Source: Rhizobiales bacterium IMCC20636 (GTDB lineage Bacteria > Pseudomonadota > Alphaproteobacteria > Rhizobiales > GCA-2746425). Taken from it: a stretch of DNA of 64,000 nucleotides. The notes beneath the pieces are model-generated. The model was given only the letters and a program-made list of their open reading frames with translations. It was not told the DNA's origin and ran no database searches. The stretch's first letter is position 1. Each line of letters opens with the position of its first letter. Both the position numbers and the translations under genes were made by a program. Where the stretch lies: positions 1,085,001 to 1,149,000 of the forward strand of contig CP018226.1 of NCBI GenBank assembly GCA_016865015.1. The letters run 5' to 3'. Shown piece by piece: positions 45,439 through 55,723 of this stretch.

Positions 45439-46326
45439 GTGGCGCCGGTGACGTATACGCATTTTGTCTGCAATATCGCTAACCGCAACCGGATCGCCTG
45501 TTGCGCCGGTGTCTCACGGTTTGCCGGTGTGGTTTTGCTTGCCGGGTTTTTGGCGGCCTGCCAGGGAACCAGTTTGCAGAATGCGGGCCTTAGCGGTCAG
45601 AATTCGCAGGCAGGGTCTGCTGCCAATCTCGATAGTCTGACAGCTGTTGTCGAGCGCACACCTAATGATCCGAATGCCTATAATATTCGTGGCGCAGCGC
45701 TGGGCAAGGCGGGCCGCTATGATGACGCCATTGCCGATTTCAATCGCGCTCTTCAAATCAACCCAAGTTTTGCCCAGGCCTATGCCAATCGTGGTCTTGT
45801 CTATCGTCTGAAGGACGATGATGCCAATGCGGTCGCGGATTACAACCGTGCACTGCAGGTCAATCCACAATATGCCAATGCCTATGTGCGGCGCGGGAAT
45901 GTCTACCGCCGTCAGAATCAGTTGGCTCTGGCGCTTGAAGATTATAATCGTGCCATCCAGATTGACCGGACGGATCCAGAAGCGTTTCATAATCGCGGTC
46001 TCGTCTATCAGGCCCAGAAGCTGCATAATTTTGCGCTGGAAGATTTCACAACCGCCATTGGTCTGTCACCTCAGGCAGCCGCGCCTTACAATGCGCGCGG
46101 CGAAAGTTACCTCGTGACAGGCGATGCGCAGTCGGCATTGGAAGACTTCAATGCTGCGGTGAGTCGCGATCGCGGCAACGCGAAAGCCTGGTATAATCAG
46201 GGTGTTGCACTGCAACGGCTGAATCGCAACAAGGAAGCTGCAGCAGCATTCCAGAAAGCATTGACGCTTGATCCTTCACTGCCGAATGCGCGTGAAGCGC
46301 TTAATCAGGCACGTCAGACCAGCTAA
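45439..46326 (+). CDS. TPR-repeat lipoprotein
   Basis: A 295-residue lipoprotein: N-terminal hydrophobic segment (VVLLAGFLAACQG) with Cys41 as the lipid anchor, then about six TPR repeats from residue 70 on, each with the NRGxVYxxxxxxxxAxxDYNRAL pattern, for example AIADFNRALQINPSFAQAYANRG. TPR lipoproteins of this kind serve as scaffolds in the envelope, for example NlpI; the partner is unknown. The start is GTG 45439, and it is followed by moaE on the opposite strand. Confidence 0.88.
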   Translation: MAPVTYTHFVCNIANRNRIACCAGVSRFAGVVLLAGFLAACQGTSLQNAGLSGQNSQAGSAANLDSLTAVVERTPNDPNAYNIRGAALGKAGRYDDAIADFNRALQINPSFAQAYANRGLVYRLKDDDANAVADYNRALQVNPQYANAYVRRGNVYRRQNQLALALEDYNRAIQIDRTDPEAFHNRGLVYQAQKLHNFALEDFTTAIGLSPQAAAPYNARGESYLVTGDAQSALEDFNAAVSRDRGNAKAWYNQGVALQRLNRNKEAAAAFQKALTLDPSLPNAREALNQARQTS

Positions 46327-46344
46327 TTGCAGCTGTCAGCGCTG

Positions 46345-46833
46345 TTATGAACGGTGGGATGAATGTGCAGCCTGATCCCAGCGGGACAGGGCTGCTTCGT
46401 CACTTTCCTTGGCATCGATCCAGTCACCTCGACCACCTTCTGCAAGATGTTCTTTCTTCCAGAAAGGTGCGCGGGACTTCAGAAAATCCATGATGAAACT
46501 TGCGCCGTCAAAGGCGGCATGACGATGTGCGCTTGTCACTGCAACCAGAACAATTGTCTCGCCAACCGGGATTTTCCCAACTCGGTGGATCACCAAAGCG
46601 CCCAGAATCGGCCATTTGGCGCAAGCGTCGTCTGCAATCTTGCGGATTTGTGCTTCGGCCATGCCCGGATAGTGTTCAAGTTCCAGCGCGCTGAGTGTGT
46701 CATCAGCCCGGCAAATACCCGAAAACGAAACCAATGCGCCGACATTGCCTGACTGCCTGGTCAGAAGGTCAGTCTCGGCCTGGGTATCAAATGGCTCCTG
46801 CTGAATAGCTATTTTTATCGTTCGGTCTGACAT
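46345..46833 (-). CDS. moaE: Molybdopterin synthase catalytic subunit MoaE
   Basis: Large subunit of molybdopterin synthase, 162 residues, which inserts dithiolene sulfurs into precursor Z. Segments: GALVSFSGICR, LELEHYPGMAEAQI, VIHRVGKIPVGETIVLV and AFDGASFIMDFLKSRAPFWKKE, with the active-site Lys in the last. It ends 18 bases after the TPR lipoprotein. moaD precedes it with 3 bases between them. Confidence 0.95.
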   Translation of the reverse strand: MSDRTIKIAIQQEPFDTQAETDLLTRQSGNVGALVSFSGICRADDTLSALELEHYPGMAEAQIRKIADDACAKWPILGALVIHRVGKIPVGETIVLVAVTSAHRHAAFDGASFIMDFLKSRAPFWKKEHLAEGGRGDWIDAKESDEAALSRWDQAAHSSHRS

Positions 46834-46836
46834 GGC

Positions 46837-47091
46837 CTATCCGCCGCTCATCGGAGGGAAGATTGCGATCTCCCGCGCTCCATTCAGTGGAGCATCTGCG
46901 GTGACGTGGGTCTGGTCCAATGCAACGCGCAGGGATGCAGCATCCGCAAGGGCGTTTTCATATTGCTCGCCTTGCTGCGACAGCCAGTTCAGAAATTGTT
47001 CCACTGTGCTGACGGTTGAGGGGATGTCGCGTTCTTCGCCAGCAACGCCAATGCGTTCGCGAACCCATGAAAAATAGAGAAGCTTCGTCAT
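46837..47091 (-). CDS. moaD: Molybdopterin synthase sulfur carrier subunit MoaD
   Basis: Small ubiquitin-like subunit, 84 residues, ending in the required Gly-Gly (FPPMSGG), which becomes a thiocarboxylate and donates sulfur with MoaE. The opening YFSWVRERIG is typical. It is flanked by pgsA and moaE on the same strand, gap 3 bases to moaE, 19 to pgsA. Confidence 0.95.
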   Translation of the reverse strand: MTKLLYFSWVRERIGVAGEERDIPSTVSTVEQFLNWLSQQGEQYENALADAASLRVALDQTHVTADAPLNGAREIAIFPPMSGG

Positions 47092-47110
47092 AGCAAATCC
47101 GTGAAAGGCT

Positions 47111-47719
47111 CTAATGATCGCTGTCGATCAAATGGCGGATACCCGCGCGAAAGTAATCATAGCCTGTATATAGGGTCAAAATTGCGGCTATCCAGAGCAG
47201 GACTATTCCGATTTCCGTATTGAATGGCAACACCTTGTCGCCAGCCGGCGCAGCAAGCAGGAAGCCAAGGGAGACCATCTGAAATGTGGTTTTCCATTTT
47301 GCCAGCTTGGTAACCGGAACGCTGACCTGCAATTCAGCCAGAAATTCGCGCAGCCCGGACACCGAGATCTCCCGCATCAGAATAATCGCAGCGGCCCAGA
47401 GAGACACGCCAGATACAACCTGATTGGCGCATAATATGATGAGACAGGCCGATATCAGCAATTTATCTGCAATCGGGTCAAGCATACGGCCCAGAGCAGA
47501 TTGCTGATGCCAGGCGCGCGCCAGATATCCGTCAAAGAAATCTGTGATGCTCGCGACAATAAAAATGCCGAGACAAAGCCAACGCCCGAAATCCCCGGGC
47601 ACAAAGGCGGTGCCGACAACGGCGGGCACTGCCAGAATGCGTCCATAGGTCAGAATGTTGGGCAAGCTGAAGAGGGTGCTGCGCCCGTCTTTTTTACGTG
47701 TGGCTGGTTCACTGGTCAT
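47111..47719 (-). CDS. pgsA: CDP-diacylglycerol-glycerol-3-phosphate 3-phosphatidyltransferase
   Basis: Membrane enzyme of phosphatidylglycerol synthesis, 202 residues, with the full CDP-alcohol phosphotransferase motif DG-x2-AR-x8-G-x3-D-x3-D (DGYLARAWHQQSALGRMLD then PIAD). Several membrane helices follow. ATG 47719 fits; the frame is open to 47743. It is upstream of moaD/moaE on the minus strand, in the usual uvrC-pgsA-moaD-moaE region, though here the MATE gene lies between uvrC and pgsA on the other strand. Confidence 0.93.
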   Translation of the reverse strand: MTSEPATRKKDGRSTLFSLPNILTYGRILAVPAVVGTAFVPGDFGRWLCLGIFIVASITDFFDGYLARAWHQQSALGRMLDPIADKLLISACLIILCANQVVSGVSLWAAAIILMREISVSGLREFLAELQVSVPVTKLAKWKTTFQMVSLGFLLAAPAGDKVLPFNTEIGIVLLWIAAILTLYTGYDYFRAGIRHLIDSDH

Positions 47720-47926
47720 TTTTGCAATGCACCACGAGGCCATGTGCGCGTCAATCCTTATCCGACGAAATGTCGCGCTAAAATGACCCGTGGTTAAGCA
47801 TCGGGATGATGGATCTGGCGATGGTCTGCATAAGCAATGTTGATCTGGTGTTCACAAAAGATCATTTGAGTGTTTTGCTCGCGCGATATAGGGGTGCTGT
47901 CCCGACCTTAACCAGAATGAAATCCT

Positions 47927-49306
47927 GTGACCTTGCCGTTCAAATCCTGGCGCACTCATTTGACACAAACGCTCAGCCTGTCGGTGCCGCTGGTCGGTAT
48001 TCAACTGGCACAGGCGGCAATCGGGATTACCGATACACTGATGGTTGGACGACTGGGGGCCGCCGAACTGGCGGCATTGGCGTTGGCGACCACGTTTTTC
48101 TTTACCCTGTTTATCGTTGGTCTGGGGCTGACTCAGGCGGTCCTGCCACTGGCGGCTGAGGCCCGCGGGGCGGAAGATCCGATCATGCTGCGCAGAGCCA
48201 TTCGTATGGGGTTCTGGGTGGCTGGCGGATATACAGTCATTGCAATTGCGATTCTGTTCAATACAGAGGCCATTTTGCGGTTTGCAGGCCAGTCGCCAGA
48301 AACCATTCACTTTGCCAGCGGATACATTGCCATTGCCAAATGGGCCTTGTTACCAATGCTGCTGTTCATGAATTTGCGGGCCTTTTATACGGTGCTTGAC
48401 TGCGCGAACATCATGTTTGCCATCAACATCATGGGCGTTCTGGCCAATATTCTGCTGAACTACATGTTCATATTCGGCAATTGGGGCGCTCCGGAGTTGG
48501 GTGTTGAAGGCGCTGCCGTTGCGACGCTTGGCACTGCTACCGTGACATTGGCGGGCATGGTCTTGCTGTCATTGCGTGACAAGCGGATGAAGGATTATGA
48601 CATTTATGGGCGGTTCTGGCGCGTTGATCTTGAAATCCTGCGCCAGATCATTCGGCTTGGTATTCCCATTGGCATGACGCTGTTGGCTGAAGTCGGCCTG
48701 TTTGCTGTTGCGACCATTCTGATTGGACGAATCGGGACGCTGGAGCTAGCAGCGCATGGCATCATCCTGCAATTGGCGACCCTGTCCTTTATGGTGCCAC
48801 TTGGGTTCTCCAATGTGGCAACCACCCGCGTGGCGCTGGCTTATGGACGCCGCAACCGGGAAGATTTGAGACGGGCCGCCTATGTCACGGTCTTTCTTGC
48901 GGTCGGTTTCATGTCCACAGCAGCCCTGATATTTCTGACCATACCGGAAGTGCTGATCTCGCTGTTTCTGGATGCGTCAGGCGAAGATACAGCTGCCGTC
49001 ATTGCGCTGGCGGTGCCATATCTGTTCTTCGCGGCGTTGTTTCAACTTGCTGACGGGACCCAGGTGGTTGCTGCAGGCGCGTTGCGGGGCATGCAGGATA
49101 CGCGCGTTCCAATGATCATTGCCATCTTCAGCTATTGGATTGCGGGCCTTGGCACCGGCTATGTTCTGGCATTTCCGCTTGGCCTTGAGGGCATTGGCAT
49201 CTGGATAGGGTTGGCACTTGGTCTGACGTTGGCAGCTGTGCTGTTGCTCGCGCGCTTCATGATGCGCGATCGATTGGGCATCGGTTTGGTCAAATTCGAA
49301 GCCTAA
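47927..49306 (+). CDS. MATE family efflux transporter
   Basis: A 459-residue, twelve-helix NorM/MATE exporter, which couples drug or metabolite export to Na+ or H+. It has the family's two-lobe repeat: [26 protein letters not shown] in the first half and [27 protein letters not shown] in the second. Start is GTG 47927. Its end overlaps uvrC by four bases (convergent). The substrate is unknown. This gene interrupts the usual uvrC-pgsA order. Confidence 0.9.
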   Translation: MTLPFKSWRTHLTQTLSLSVPLVGIQLAQAAIGITDTLMVGRLGAAELAALALATTFFFTLFIVGLGLTQAVLPLAAEARGAEDPIMLRRAIRMGFWVAGGYTVIAIAILFNTEAILRFAGQSPETIHFASGYIAIAKWALLPMLLFMNLRAFYTVLDCANIMFAINIMGVLANILLNYMFIFGNWGAPELGVEGAAVATLGTATVTLAGMVLLSLRDKRMKDYDIYGRFWRVDLEILRQIIRLGIPIGMTLLAEVGLFAVATILIGRIGTLELAAHGIILQLATLSFMVPLGFSNVATTRVALAYGRRNREDLRRAAYVTVFLAVGFMSTAALIFLTIPEVLISLFLDASGEDTAAVIALAVPYLFFAALFQLADGTQVVAAGALRGMQDTRVPMIIAIFSYWIAGLGTGYVLAFPLGLEGIGIWIGLALGLTLAAVLLLARFMMRDRLGIGLVKFEA

Positions 49307-51246
49307 TCGGAATTGCCCTGTCCCGTATCATGGAAAAAATCGAAGATGATCTGGGCCATTTGTGCCGATACGCCGGGCACTTTTTCAAGATCTGACAGGC
49401 CCGCTTTACCGGCAGCTTTCGCAGTCCCGAAATGGTGCAGGATAGCGCGTTTGCGGGTGGGGCCGATGCCCGGAATCTCGTCCAGCGGGTTTTTGGTAAT
49501 GTCCCGCTTGCGCCGCGCACGGTGGGAGCCGATGGCAAAGCGGTGTGCTTCATCGCGCATGCGCTGGATGAAATACAAAACCGGATCGCGCTCTGGCAGC
49601 ATGAAGGGCGCGCGCCCCGGAACGATAAATTTTTCCCGCCCTGCGTCCCGGTCCGGGCCCTTGGCAACGCCGGCAATTGGCATATCGGTAACGCCAAGCT
49701 CTTCCAGGACGCCTTTCACTGCGCTGATCTGACCGGCGCCACCATCAATCAGCAGCAGATCAGGCCAGGTGCCCGCATCAATCGTGTCATCCTCATGAGC
49801 ATGGTTAGGGCCATCAGTCTCTTTCAACAGCCGCGAAAAGCGCCGGGTCAGAACCTCCCGCATCATGCCGTAATCATCGCCGGGGGTGATGTCTTTCGAT
49901 TTGATATTGAACTTGCGGTACTGGTTTTTCAGGAAACCATCAACGCCAGCCACAATCATGCCACCAACTGCATTGGTGCCCATGATGTGGCTGTTGTCAT
50001 AGACTTCGATACGCCGTGGCATTTCTGCAAGATCAAACACTTCCTGCACGCCGCGCAGCAGTTTTTGCTGAGAGCTGGTTTCGGCCTGTTTGCGCCCCAG
50101 TGCCTCGCGGGCGTTGGTCATGGCGTGGGAGACCAGATCACGCTTTTCACCACGCAACGGCTTGGACAGATGCACCTTGTAGCCCATGCGTTCCGTGAGG
50201 GCTTCTGACAACAACTCATGCTCTTCCCCCAAGTGTGACACAAGAATGTGCGAGGGGGTTGGCTTGTCATCGTAGAACTGGGTCAGGAAAGCCTCCAGCA
50301 CAAAGCCTGGATCAAGGGTTTCGTCGGCTTTCGGGAAATAGGCCCGGTTGCCCCAATTCTGGCCAGTGCGGAAGAAGAACACCTGAATACAAGTTTGCCC
50401 ATCCTGCTGATACAGGGCAAACACATCTGCTTCCTTGATGGTATGCGGATTGATGCCCTGTTGTGACTGAATGTGCGACAGGGCCGCCAAACGGTCGCGG
50501 TAAATTGCAGCTGTTTCAAAATCGAGCTCCGCGGACGAGGCTTCCATTTTTCCAGCCAGTTCCTTTTGGACGTTCTGGCTTTTTCCGGACAGGAAGCCTT
50601 TGGCTTCCTTGACCAGTTCGGCGTAACTTTCCTTGGATATTTCGCCGGTGCAGGGGCCGGAACAGCGTTTGATCTGGAATTGCAGGCAGGGACGCGTGCG
50701 GTTTTCGTAGTAGGAATCACTGCAATTGCGGAGCAGGAACGCTTTTTGCAAAGCCGTGATGGTGCGGTTGACAGAGCCTGCTGAAGCAAAAGGTCCGAAG
50801 TAACTGCCTTTGCCCTTACGCGCGCCACGATGTTTCAGAAGTTGTGGCGCGTCATGATCTTCTGCAATGTGGATGTAGGGGAAACTCTTGTCATCTCGCA
50901 GCAGTACGTTGTATTTGGGGCGGAACCGCTTGATCAGGTTCGCTTCCAGCAGTAATGCTTCGGTTTCGGTGCGCGTGCTGACAAATTCCATGCCTGCAGT
51001 TTCGCTGATCATGCGGGCGATTCGATTGGTCTGACCCATCATCCGGGTGTAGTTGGTGACCCGCTTCTTGAGACTGCGTGCCTTGCCGACATACAGCACG
51101 TCGCCCGAAACACCATACATGCGATAAACGCCGGGATTGTTGGGCAGTTTTCTGGCAAAAGCGAGAATGACCTGCGGACCGGTTTTGATCTCTTCCCGAT
51201 CCGCTTCTGGCTCTGATGATGTGGCGTCAGTGGAGTGTTCGTTCAT
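49303..51246 (-). CDS. uvrC: UvrABC system protein C
   Basis: Dual-incision nuclease of nucleotide excision repair, 647 residues. N-terminal GIY-YIG nuclease domain ([21 protein letters not shown]), UVR motif near residues 235-270, RNase H-like endonuclease domain ([19 protein letters not shown]), and a C-terminal helix-hairpin-helix pair ([32 protein letters not shown]). ATG 51246 overlaps the upstream SDR gene by four bases. No SOS box of the GTTC-N7-GTTC form was seen ahead of it. Confidence 0.96.
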   Translation of the reverse strand: MNEHSTDATSSEPEADREEIKTGPQVILAFARKLPNNPGVYRMYGVSGDVLYVGKARSLKKRVTNYTRMMGQTNRIARMISETAGMEFVSTRTETEALLLEANLIKRFRPKYNVLLRDDKSFPYIHIAEDHDAPQLLKHRGARKGKGSYFGPFASAGSVNRTITALQKAFLLRNCSDSYYENRTRPCLQFQIKRCSGPCTGEISKESYAELVKEAKGFLSGKSQNVQKELAGKMEASSAELDFETAAIYRDRLAALSHIQSQQGINPHTIKEADVFALYQQDGQTCIQVFFFRTGQNWGNRAYFPKADETLDPGFVLEAFLTQFYDDKPTPSHILVSHLGEEHELLSEALTERMGYKVHLSKPLRGEKRDLVSHAMTNAREALGRKQAETSSQQKLLRGVQEVFDLAEMPRRIEVYDNSHIMGTNAVGGMIVAGVDGFLKNQYRKFNIKSKDITPGDDYGMMREVLTRRFSRLLKETDGPNHAHEDDTIDAGTWPDLLLIDGGAGQISAVKGVLEELGVTDMPIAGVAKGPDRDAGREKFIVPGRAPFMLPERDPVLYFIQRMRDEAHRFAIGSHRARRKRDITKNPLDEIPGIGPTRKRAILHHFGTAKAAGKAGLSDLEKVPGVSAQMAQIIFDFFHDTGQGNSD

Positions 51247-51998
51247 TCAAGGCAGCCTACCACATCGGGTGTTTCCCATGCCAGATGCTGACCACTATCC
51301 AGTGCAATCATCTGACCGGTCATGGATGGAGCGTTGCGAATGAAATCAATTGCCGCAGTGATCTCGGATAATTGCGGTTGGACCTGCAAAATTGTGCCAT
51401 CAATCTGCGCCTGAAAATCCGCATCGGATTGGCGGGAATTGGACAAGGTCGGACCCGGCCCGATTCCGTTGACACGAATATGGGGCGCAAGGGCCTGTGC
51501 AAGGGTTTGGGTGGCGCTCCACAGAGCGGCTTTCGAGAGGGTGTAGGACATATAACGCGGGGTCAGTGCCCAAACGCGTTGGTCGATCATGTTGATGATC
51601 AGACCTTTTTCGCCATCCGGCAGGCGGTTCGCCATGGCCTGTGCCAGAAAGACCGGTGCCTGAAGATTGGGTTGCAGATGGTGGTCCCAGCTTTGCGTGG
51701 TGATCGAGCCTATTTCATCGGATTCGAAGGTGGAGGCATTGTTGACCAGCAGCGTGATCGGGCCGAATTCTGCAACGGCCTGAGCCTCCAGTTGCGCAAC
51801 AGATTCCATATCGGCGAGATTTGCCTGAATGGCAACCGCTTTGCCGCCTGCGGCGTGAATGTCGGCAACAACCTGCTGTGCGTCAGTCTCAGAGGTGTTG
51901 TAATGCACGGTCACGCAAAACCCCTGATCTGCCAGATGCAAGGCCAGTGCCTTGCCGATGCGCTTTGCAGCGCCCGTTACCAGTGCATGTTCGCTCAT
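51243..51998 (-). CDS. SDR family oxidoreductase, pteridine reductase-like
   Basis: A 251-residue short-chain dehydrogenase. NAD(P) loop [12 protein letters not shown] (the TGxxxRIG form seen in pteridine reductases), NNAS at the NNAG position, and [11 protein letters not shown] with the catalytic Tyr and Lys. A pterin or folate role is inferred from this loop type. It overlaps uvrC by four bases and is probably cotranscribed with it. Confidence 0.88.
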   Translation of the reverse strand: MSEHALVTGAAKRIGKALALHLADQGFCVTVHYNTSETDAQQVVADIHAAGGKAVAIQANLADMESVAQLEAQAVAEFGPITLLVNNASTFESDEIGSITTQSWDHHLQPNLQAPVFLAQAMANRLPDGEKGLIINMIDQRVWALTPRYMSYTLSKAALWSATQTLAQALAPHIRVNGIGPGPTLSNSRQSDADFQAQIDGTILQVQPQLSEITAAIDFIRNAPSMTGQMIALDSGQHLAWETPDVVGCLE

Positions 51999-52029
51999 AT
52001 CAACTCGCTATAGGGCTGGTCCAAGCGTA

Positions 52030-52986
52030 TCAGAAACCGTGGGGATGCAATGCCGAAACCACATATCCGACATAGAGCAGCACCATGATCACTCCGATCG
52101 GACGGGTAATCGATTTGGACAGGAAGATAAAGGGCAGCAGACACAGGGATGTCAGTAACATGATCCACATATCGGGTACAAACATCTCTTGCGGCACCGG
52201 TAGCGGGAACACGGCTGCAGTAGTGCCCATGATTGCGAGCAGATTGAAGATGTTCGAACCAATGACATTGCCGATGGCAACGGCGCTTTGCCGATGAAAA
52301 GCAGCCATGACAGTGGCCATCAATTCTGGCAATGACGTGCCGATTGCAACCACTGTCAGGCCAATCGCGGTTTCTGAAACACCCCAACTGCGCGCGATCT
52401 CGGTGGCGCCAAAAATCGTCAGATTGGCGCCAATTGGCAAGCCAACAAGGCCAACGAGCAAGAAACCTGTCAGTATCCAGGGAGGTTTGGTTCCAATGTC
52501 GCCAAACTCGTCCTCCAGCGCATCCTGCGCCTGTTTGCGATGCCGACGAGCACTTCTGTAATTGTCATACAGAAAGACGCCCAGAAGTGACAGCATCACC
52601 AGGGCATCCAGTCGGCCCAGAAAGCCATCGCTGGCCAGCGCAATAAAGCCAAGCGTGACTGTCACCATGAACAGGGCATTGCGCCGCGTTCCAGGCCCGC
52701 TGCAAACTGTTGCAAAAATCAGTGAAGGTGCGCCCAGAACCAGCAGAATGTTGGCAATGTTGGAGCCAACCACATTGCCAATAGCAAGTCCCGCCGCCCC
52801 GGTGGCTGCAGCTTTCATTGAAATGACCAGTTCCGGTGCCGAAGTGCCGAAGGCAACAATGGTGAGGCCAATGATAAGCGCAGGAATGCCAAGGCGTTCG
52901 GCCAGACCAACGGCTCCACGCACCAGCAGGTCGCCGGCAAAAACCAGAATTATGAGACCGGCGAATAAGCCCAGATAGGTGATCAT
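52030..52986 (-). CDS. Calcium/sodium antiporter (YrbG-like)
   Basis: A CaCA family exchanger of 318 residues, with about ten membrane helices and the duplicated alpha-repeats: IVAFGTSAPELVISMKAA in the first half and VVAIGTSLPELMATVMAA in the second. It swaps Na+ (or H+) for Ca2+. ATG 52986 starts right before the first membrane helix; a longer frame to 53040 is not needed. Confidence 0.92.
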   Translation of the reverse strand: MITYLGLFAGLIILVFAGDLLVRGAVGLAERLGIPALIIGLTIVAFGTSAPELVISMKAAATGAAGLAIGNVVGSNIANILLVLGAPSLIFATVCSGPGTRRNALFMVTVTLGFIALASDGFLGRLDALVMLSLLGVFLYDNYRSARRHRKQAQDALEDEFGDIGTKPPWILTGFLLVGLVGLPIGANLTIFGATEIARSWGVSETAIGLTVVAIGTSLPELMATVMAAFHRQSAVAIGNVIGSNIFNLLAIMGTTAAVFPLPVPQEMFVPDMWIMLLTSLCLLPFIFLSKSITRPIGVIMVLLYVGYVVSALHPHGF

Positions 52987-53336
52987 TGCAGGGGACGGTC
53001 CTTGGTTTGCGTCAAACAGATGAAATTGGCACGTGTGCAAACACGGGTGTGCCTTCAGCCAACACCCCTGCAGGCACCGCTTCTATATAGGGACCGAAAT
53101 CGGGAATTGAAGCGCTGTCTATGATTTCTGACAGGGTTGGCAATCCAGAGCTTCCTGTGGGAATGGCAGCCCGAATTTTGACGTGAAATGAGCACAATTC
53201 ATCACAGAATCAACTGAATTTGTCCCATGCGAAGCCGCATTTCGAGATGATGATAGTCTCAACCGCCAAAACGGCTTTCCAGAAGAGAAGGCCCTAGAAT
53301 GGCGGCGCGCTTGAACCTGTAAGGAGTAATCTGAGG
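52987..53336. other. Intergenic gap, no gene seen
   Basis: Between the antiporter gene and the Omp31-like gene, no frame here looks like a real gene. It contains the promoter region of the downstream porin (its AAGGAG site is at about 53320-53325). Confidence 0.6.
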
Positions 53337-54020
53337 ATGAAAAACATGTCCGCAATTTCCGATCTTCAAAACCAAAGATATTTTCTGAAGACCTCTGGCG
53401 CAGCCGCCGTTGCGGTCTTGGCGCTGACCATGACGGTGAAGGCTGCCGACCTTCCTGTCGAACCGCAAGTTGAGATGTATGAGCCTGTGGCGGTTCAGTC
53501 CTCCTCCTACGATTGGACGGGTGTCTATCTTGGCGCGATGCTGGGATACACTTGGGCTGAATACAATCCGGAAGCGCTCGGCGACATCGATGACAAGGGA
53601 TACGTGGTTGGTGGCTACACCGGCTTCAACTTCCAGTCCGGAGGTCTGGTATTCGGTATCGAAGGAGATTTTGCGTCACTTGATCTTGACGAAACCTCTG
53701 GCGGCACCCGCGTTGAAACCGATATGATGGGCACAGTGCGTGGTCGGGTGGGTTATGCCTTCGACCGCGTTCTGGCCTACGGTACCGGTGGTGTCGCATT
53801 TGCCAATGTCACGGCGAGTGATGGCCTTGTCAGCGACGATAACTGGCACAGTGGCTACACAGTCGGTGCCGGCGTTGAAACAGCCATGACCGACAATATT
53901 CTGGCACGTGTTGAATATCTGTACACCGATTTTGGCGATGAGACCTACAATCTGACGACAAATACCGATGTTGATCTGACCTCGCATACCATACGGGCGG
54001 GGCTGGGCTACAAGTTCTGA
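53337..54020 (+). CDS. Omp31-like outer membrane beta-barrel protein
   Basis: A 227-residue Brucella Omp31-type barrel: signal peptide (residues about 15-38, ending AVKAAD-like), the conserved YDWTGVYLGAMLGY opening, strand pattern with alternating aromatic residues and a TSHTIRAGLGYKF end with terminal Phe. The family forms small barrels in the outer membrane of Hyphomicrobiales. Start ATG 53337; the ATG at 53346 is an alternative. It is followed by a strong terminator, and a second paralogue lies 207 bases downstream. Confidence 0.92.
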   Translation: MKNMSAISDLQNQRYFLKTSGAAAVAVLALTMTVKAADLPVEPQVEMYEPVAVQSSSYDWTGVYLGAMLGYTWAEYNPEALGDIDDKGYVVGGYTGFNFQSGGLVFGIEGDFASLDLDETSGGTRVETDMMGTVRGRVGYAFDRVLAYGTGGVAFANVTASDGLVSDDNWHSGYTVGAGVETAMTDNILARVEYLYTDFGDETYNLTTNTDVDLTSHTIRAGLGYKF

Positions 54021-54060
54021 CCCGCCCACGCAAATGACCTCCAAGTCATGCATTTTTATC

Positions 54061-54093
54061 AGCCGGGGCGTTTTGCATTGCCCCGGCTTTTTT
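54061..54093 (+). terminator. Rho-independent terminator of first Omp31-like gene
   Basis: Stem AGCCGGGGC (54061-54069) with GCCCCGGCT (54080-54088), ten-base loop, then six Ts. Forty bases after the stop. Confidence 0.9.
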
Positions 54094-54227
54094 GCGTTTA
54101 AAGTAAAGAAAAGTCATTGAATTCAATTTATTAACCATTTCTCTTAAGCGTTGATTGTGGTTTCTAAGAGATAAACAGAACAAGCCGGATTTTACCGGAA
54201 TGTGTCAATTTATCAGGAGTAGAGACA

Positions 54228-54866
54228 ATGGTTTTGCGTGCGTCTCTTATTGCGACGGCTTCTGCCGGTGCGCTCATTCTGTCGCTGAATGCTGGTGTTG
54301 CGGCGGATTTTTACGACAATGGCGGCGGTTATCAGCAGCCGAGCTACAACGGGAATCCACCCGCCGATTGGACTGGCCTGTATATGGGTCCGATGCTGGG
54401 ATATATCTGGGGCAATATTGACCCGGATACCGGCGCCGCAGTGGATGTGGACGGAATTTTGCTCGGCGGCTTTGCCGGGTACAACTTTCAGGCCGGGTCA
54501 TTGGTCTTTGGTGGTGAAGCCGATCTGGCAATCACCAGCCTGGACGGCAGTGAAGGCGGTACTGATGGTGACGCCGACTGGACAGGAAGCATCCGTGGCC
54601 GCCTTGGCTATGCCTGGGACCGTCATATGATCTACGGTACAGCAGGTCTTGGTTTCCTCAGTGCCGATGTGGATCTTGGTGGTGCCAGTGACGAGAACAC
54701 CCATGTCGGCCTTGTGGTCGGTGCGGGCATTGAAAGCATGGTCAACCGGTCGTTCAGCGCCCGGGGTGAATATCTTTATTCCGGCTATGGCGAGAAAGAC
54801 TATGGCGCATTTGAAGCGGATGCCAACTCCCACGCCATTCGGGCGGGTCTTGGATATCACTTCTAG
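54228..54866 (+). CDS. Omp31-like outer membrane beta-barrel protein
   Basis: A 212-residue paralogue of the previous gene, with a signal peptide (VLRASLIATASAGALILSLNAGVAAD), the DWTGLYMGPMLGYIW opening, and the NSHAIRAGLGYHF end. ATG 54228 follows AGGAG. It has its own terminator. The two copies are diverged, so duplication is not recent. Confidence 0.92.
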   Translation: MVLRASLIATASAGALILSLNAGVAADFYDNGGGYQQPSYNGNPPADWTGLYMGPMLGYIWGNIDPDTGAAVDVDGILLGGFAGYNFQAGSLVFGGEADLAITSLDGSEGGTDGDADWTGSIRGRLGYAWDRHMIYGTAGLGFLSADVDLGGASDENTHVGLVVGAGIESMVNRSFSARGEYLYSGYGEKDYGAFEADANSHAIRAGLGYHF

Positions 54867-54890
54867 ACTGCAGTTGATTAGTTCATGATG

Positions 54891-54919
54891 AAAAGGCCCC
54901 GCAGTTTGTGGGGCCTTTT
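54891..54919 (+). terminator. Rho-independent terminator of second Omp31-like gene
   Basis: Stem AAAAGGCCCC (54891-54900) with GGGGCCTTTT (54910-54919), nine-base loop; the 3' arm ends in Ts. Twenty-four bases after the stop; symmetric, so it may also serve the convergent SDR gene. Confidence 0.85.
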
Positions 54920-54985
54920 CCGGTTTGAGGGCTTCAGGGACAGGTTGCCGCAGCCGGGTTCAACTGCACCTTCATCGTCTTTGCT

Positions 54986-55723
54986 TTAGCCGCGTCCGAT
55001 GAATGGCATGGCACTGGCCATAACAGTCATGAACTGGACATTCGCCGACAGTGGCAGGCTGGCCATATGCAGCACGCTGTCGGCTACATGCTGAACGTCC
55101 ATCGTCGGCTCGGGTTTGATCGACAGATCCGCCTGCGGGACGCCACCTGCCATTCTGGCAGTCATATCGGAGGCGGCATTGCCGATGTCGATCTGGCCGC
55201 AGACAATGTTGTAAGGCCGTCCATCGAGTGAGACGCTTCGGGTCAACCCCGTGATCGCGTGTTTGGACGATGTATAGGGTGCAGAACCGGGGCGCGGGAC
55301 ATAAGCCGAGATCGACCCATTGTTGATGATTCTGCCGCCCTGAGGGTCCTGTTTGCGCATCAGGTTGAACGCCCCACGCGCGGCGATAAACGCACCCACG
55401 TAATTGACATTGATCACTTTCAGGAAGTCCGCGACCGAAATATCGCCAATCGGAGCTGAGGGCACGTTGTTGCCGGCATTGTTGAACAGCAGATCGAGCC
55501 TGCCGTGATCGGCCTCTATCTGCGCATAGAGTGCATCGACCTCCTCCGGATTGGTGATATCTGCAGCTATTGCAAATCCATCGCCGATCAATGCCACCGT
55601 TTCTTCCAGCGCGTCCATGCGCCTGCCTGTCACCACAACATGGTAGCCATTTGCGGCGAGCGTTCTGGCGCATGCACGTCCGATGCCGGATCCACCACCG
55701 GTAACCAATGCGATTTTTGTCAT
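54986..55723 (-). CDS. SDR family oxidoreductase
   Basis: A 245-residue classical short-chain dehydrogenase. TGGGSGIGRA nucleotide loop, NNAGNN, catalytic Ser in NNGSISAYVPRPGSAPY and the YTSSKHA Tyr/Lys pair. ATG 55723 lies after GGAGG at a good distance; the longer frame to 55909 has no site. The substrate is not known; the C-terminus lacks an unusual domain. It converges with the second Omp31-like gene. Confidence 0.9.
   Translation of the reverse strand: MTKIALVTGGGSGIGRACARTLAANGYHVVVTGRRMDALEETVALIGDGFAIAADITNPEEVDALYAQIEADHGRLDLLFNNAGNNVPSAPIGDISVADFLKVINVNYVGAFIAARGAFNLMRKQDPQGGRIINNGSISAYVPRPGSAPYTSSKHAITGLTRSVSLDGRPYNIVCGQIDIGNAASDMTARMAGGVPQADLSIKPEPTMDVQHVADSVLHMASLPLSANVQFMTVMASAMPFIGRG

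Noticed and set aside
51247-51320. SOS box upstream of uvrC
   Set aside because: uvrC overlaps the SDR gene by four bases and no GTTC-N7-GTTC form was seen near it.
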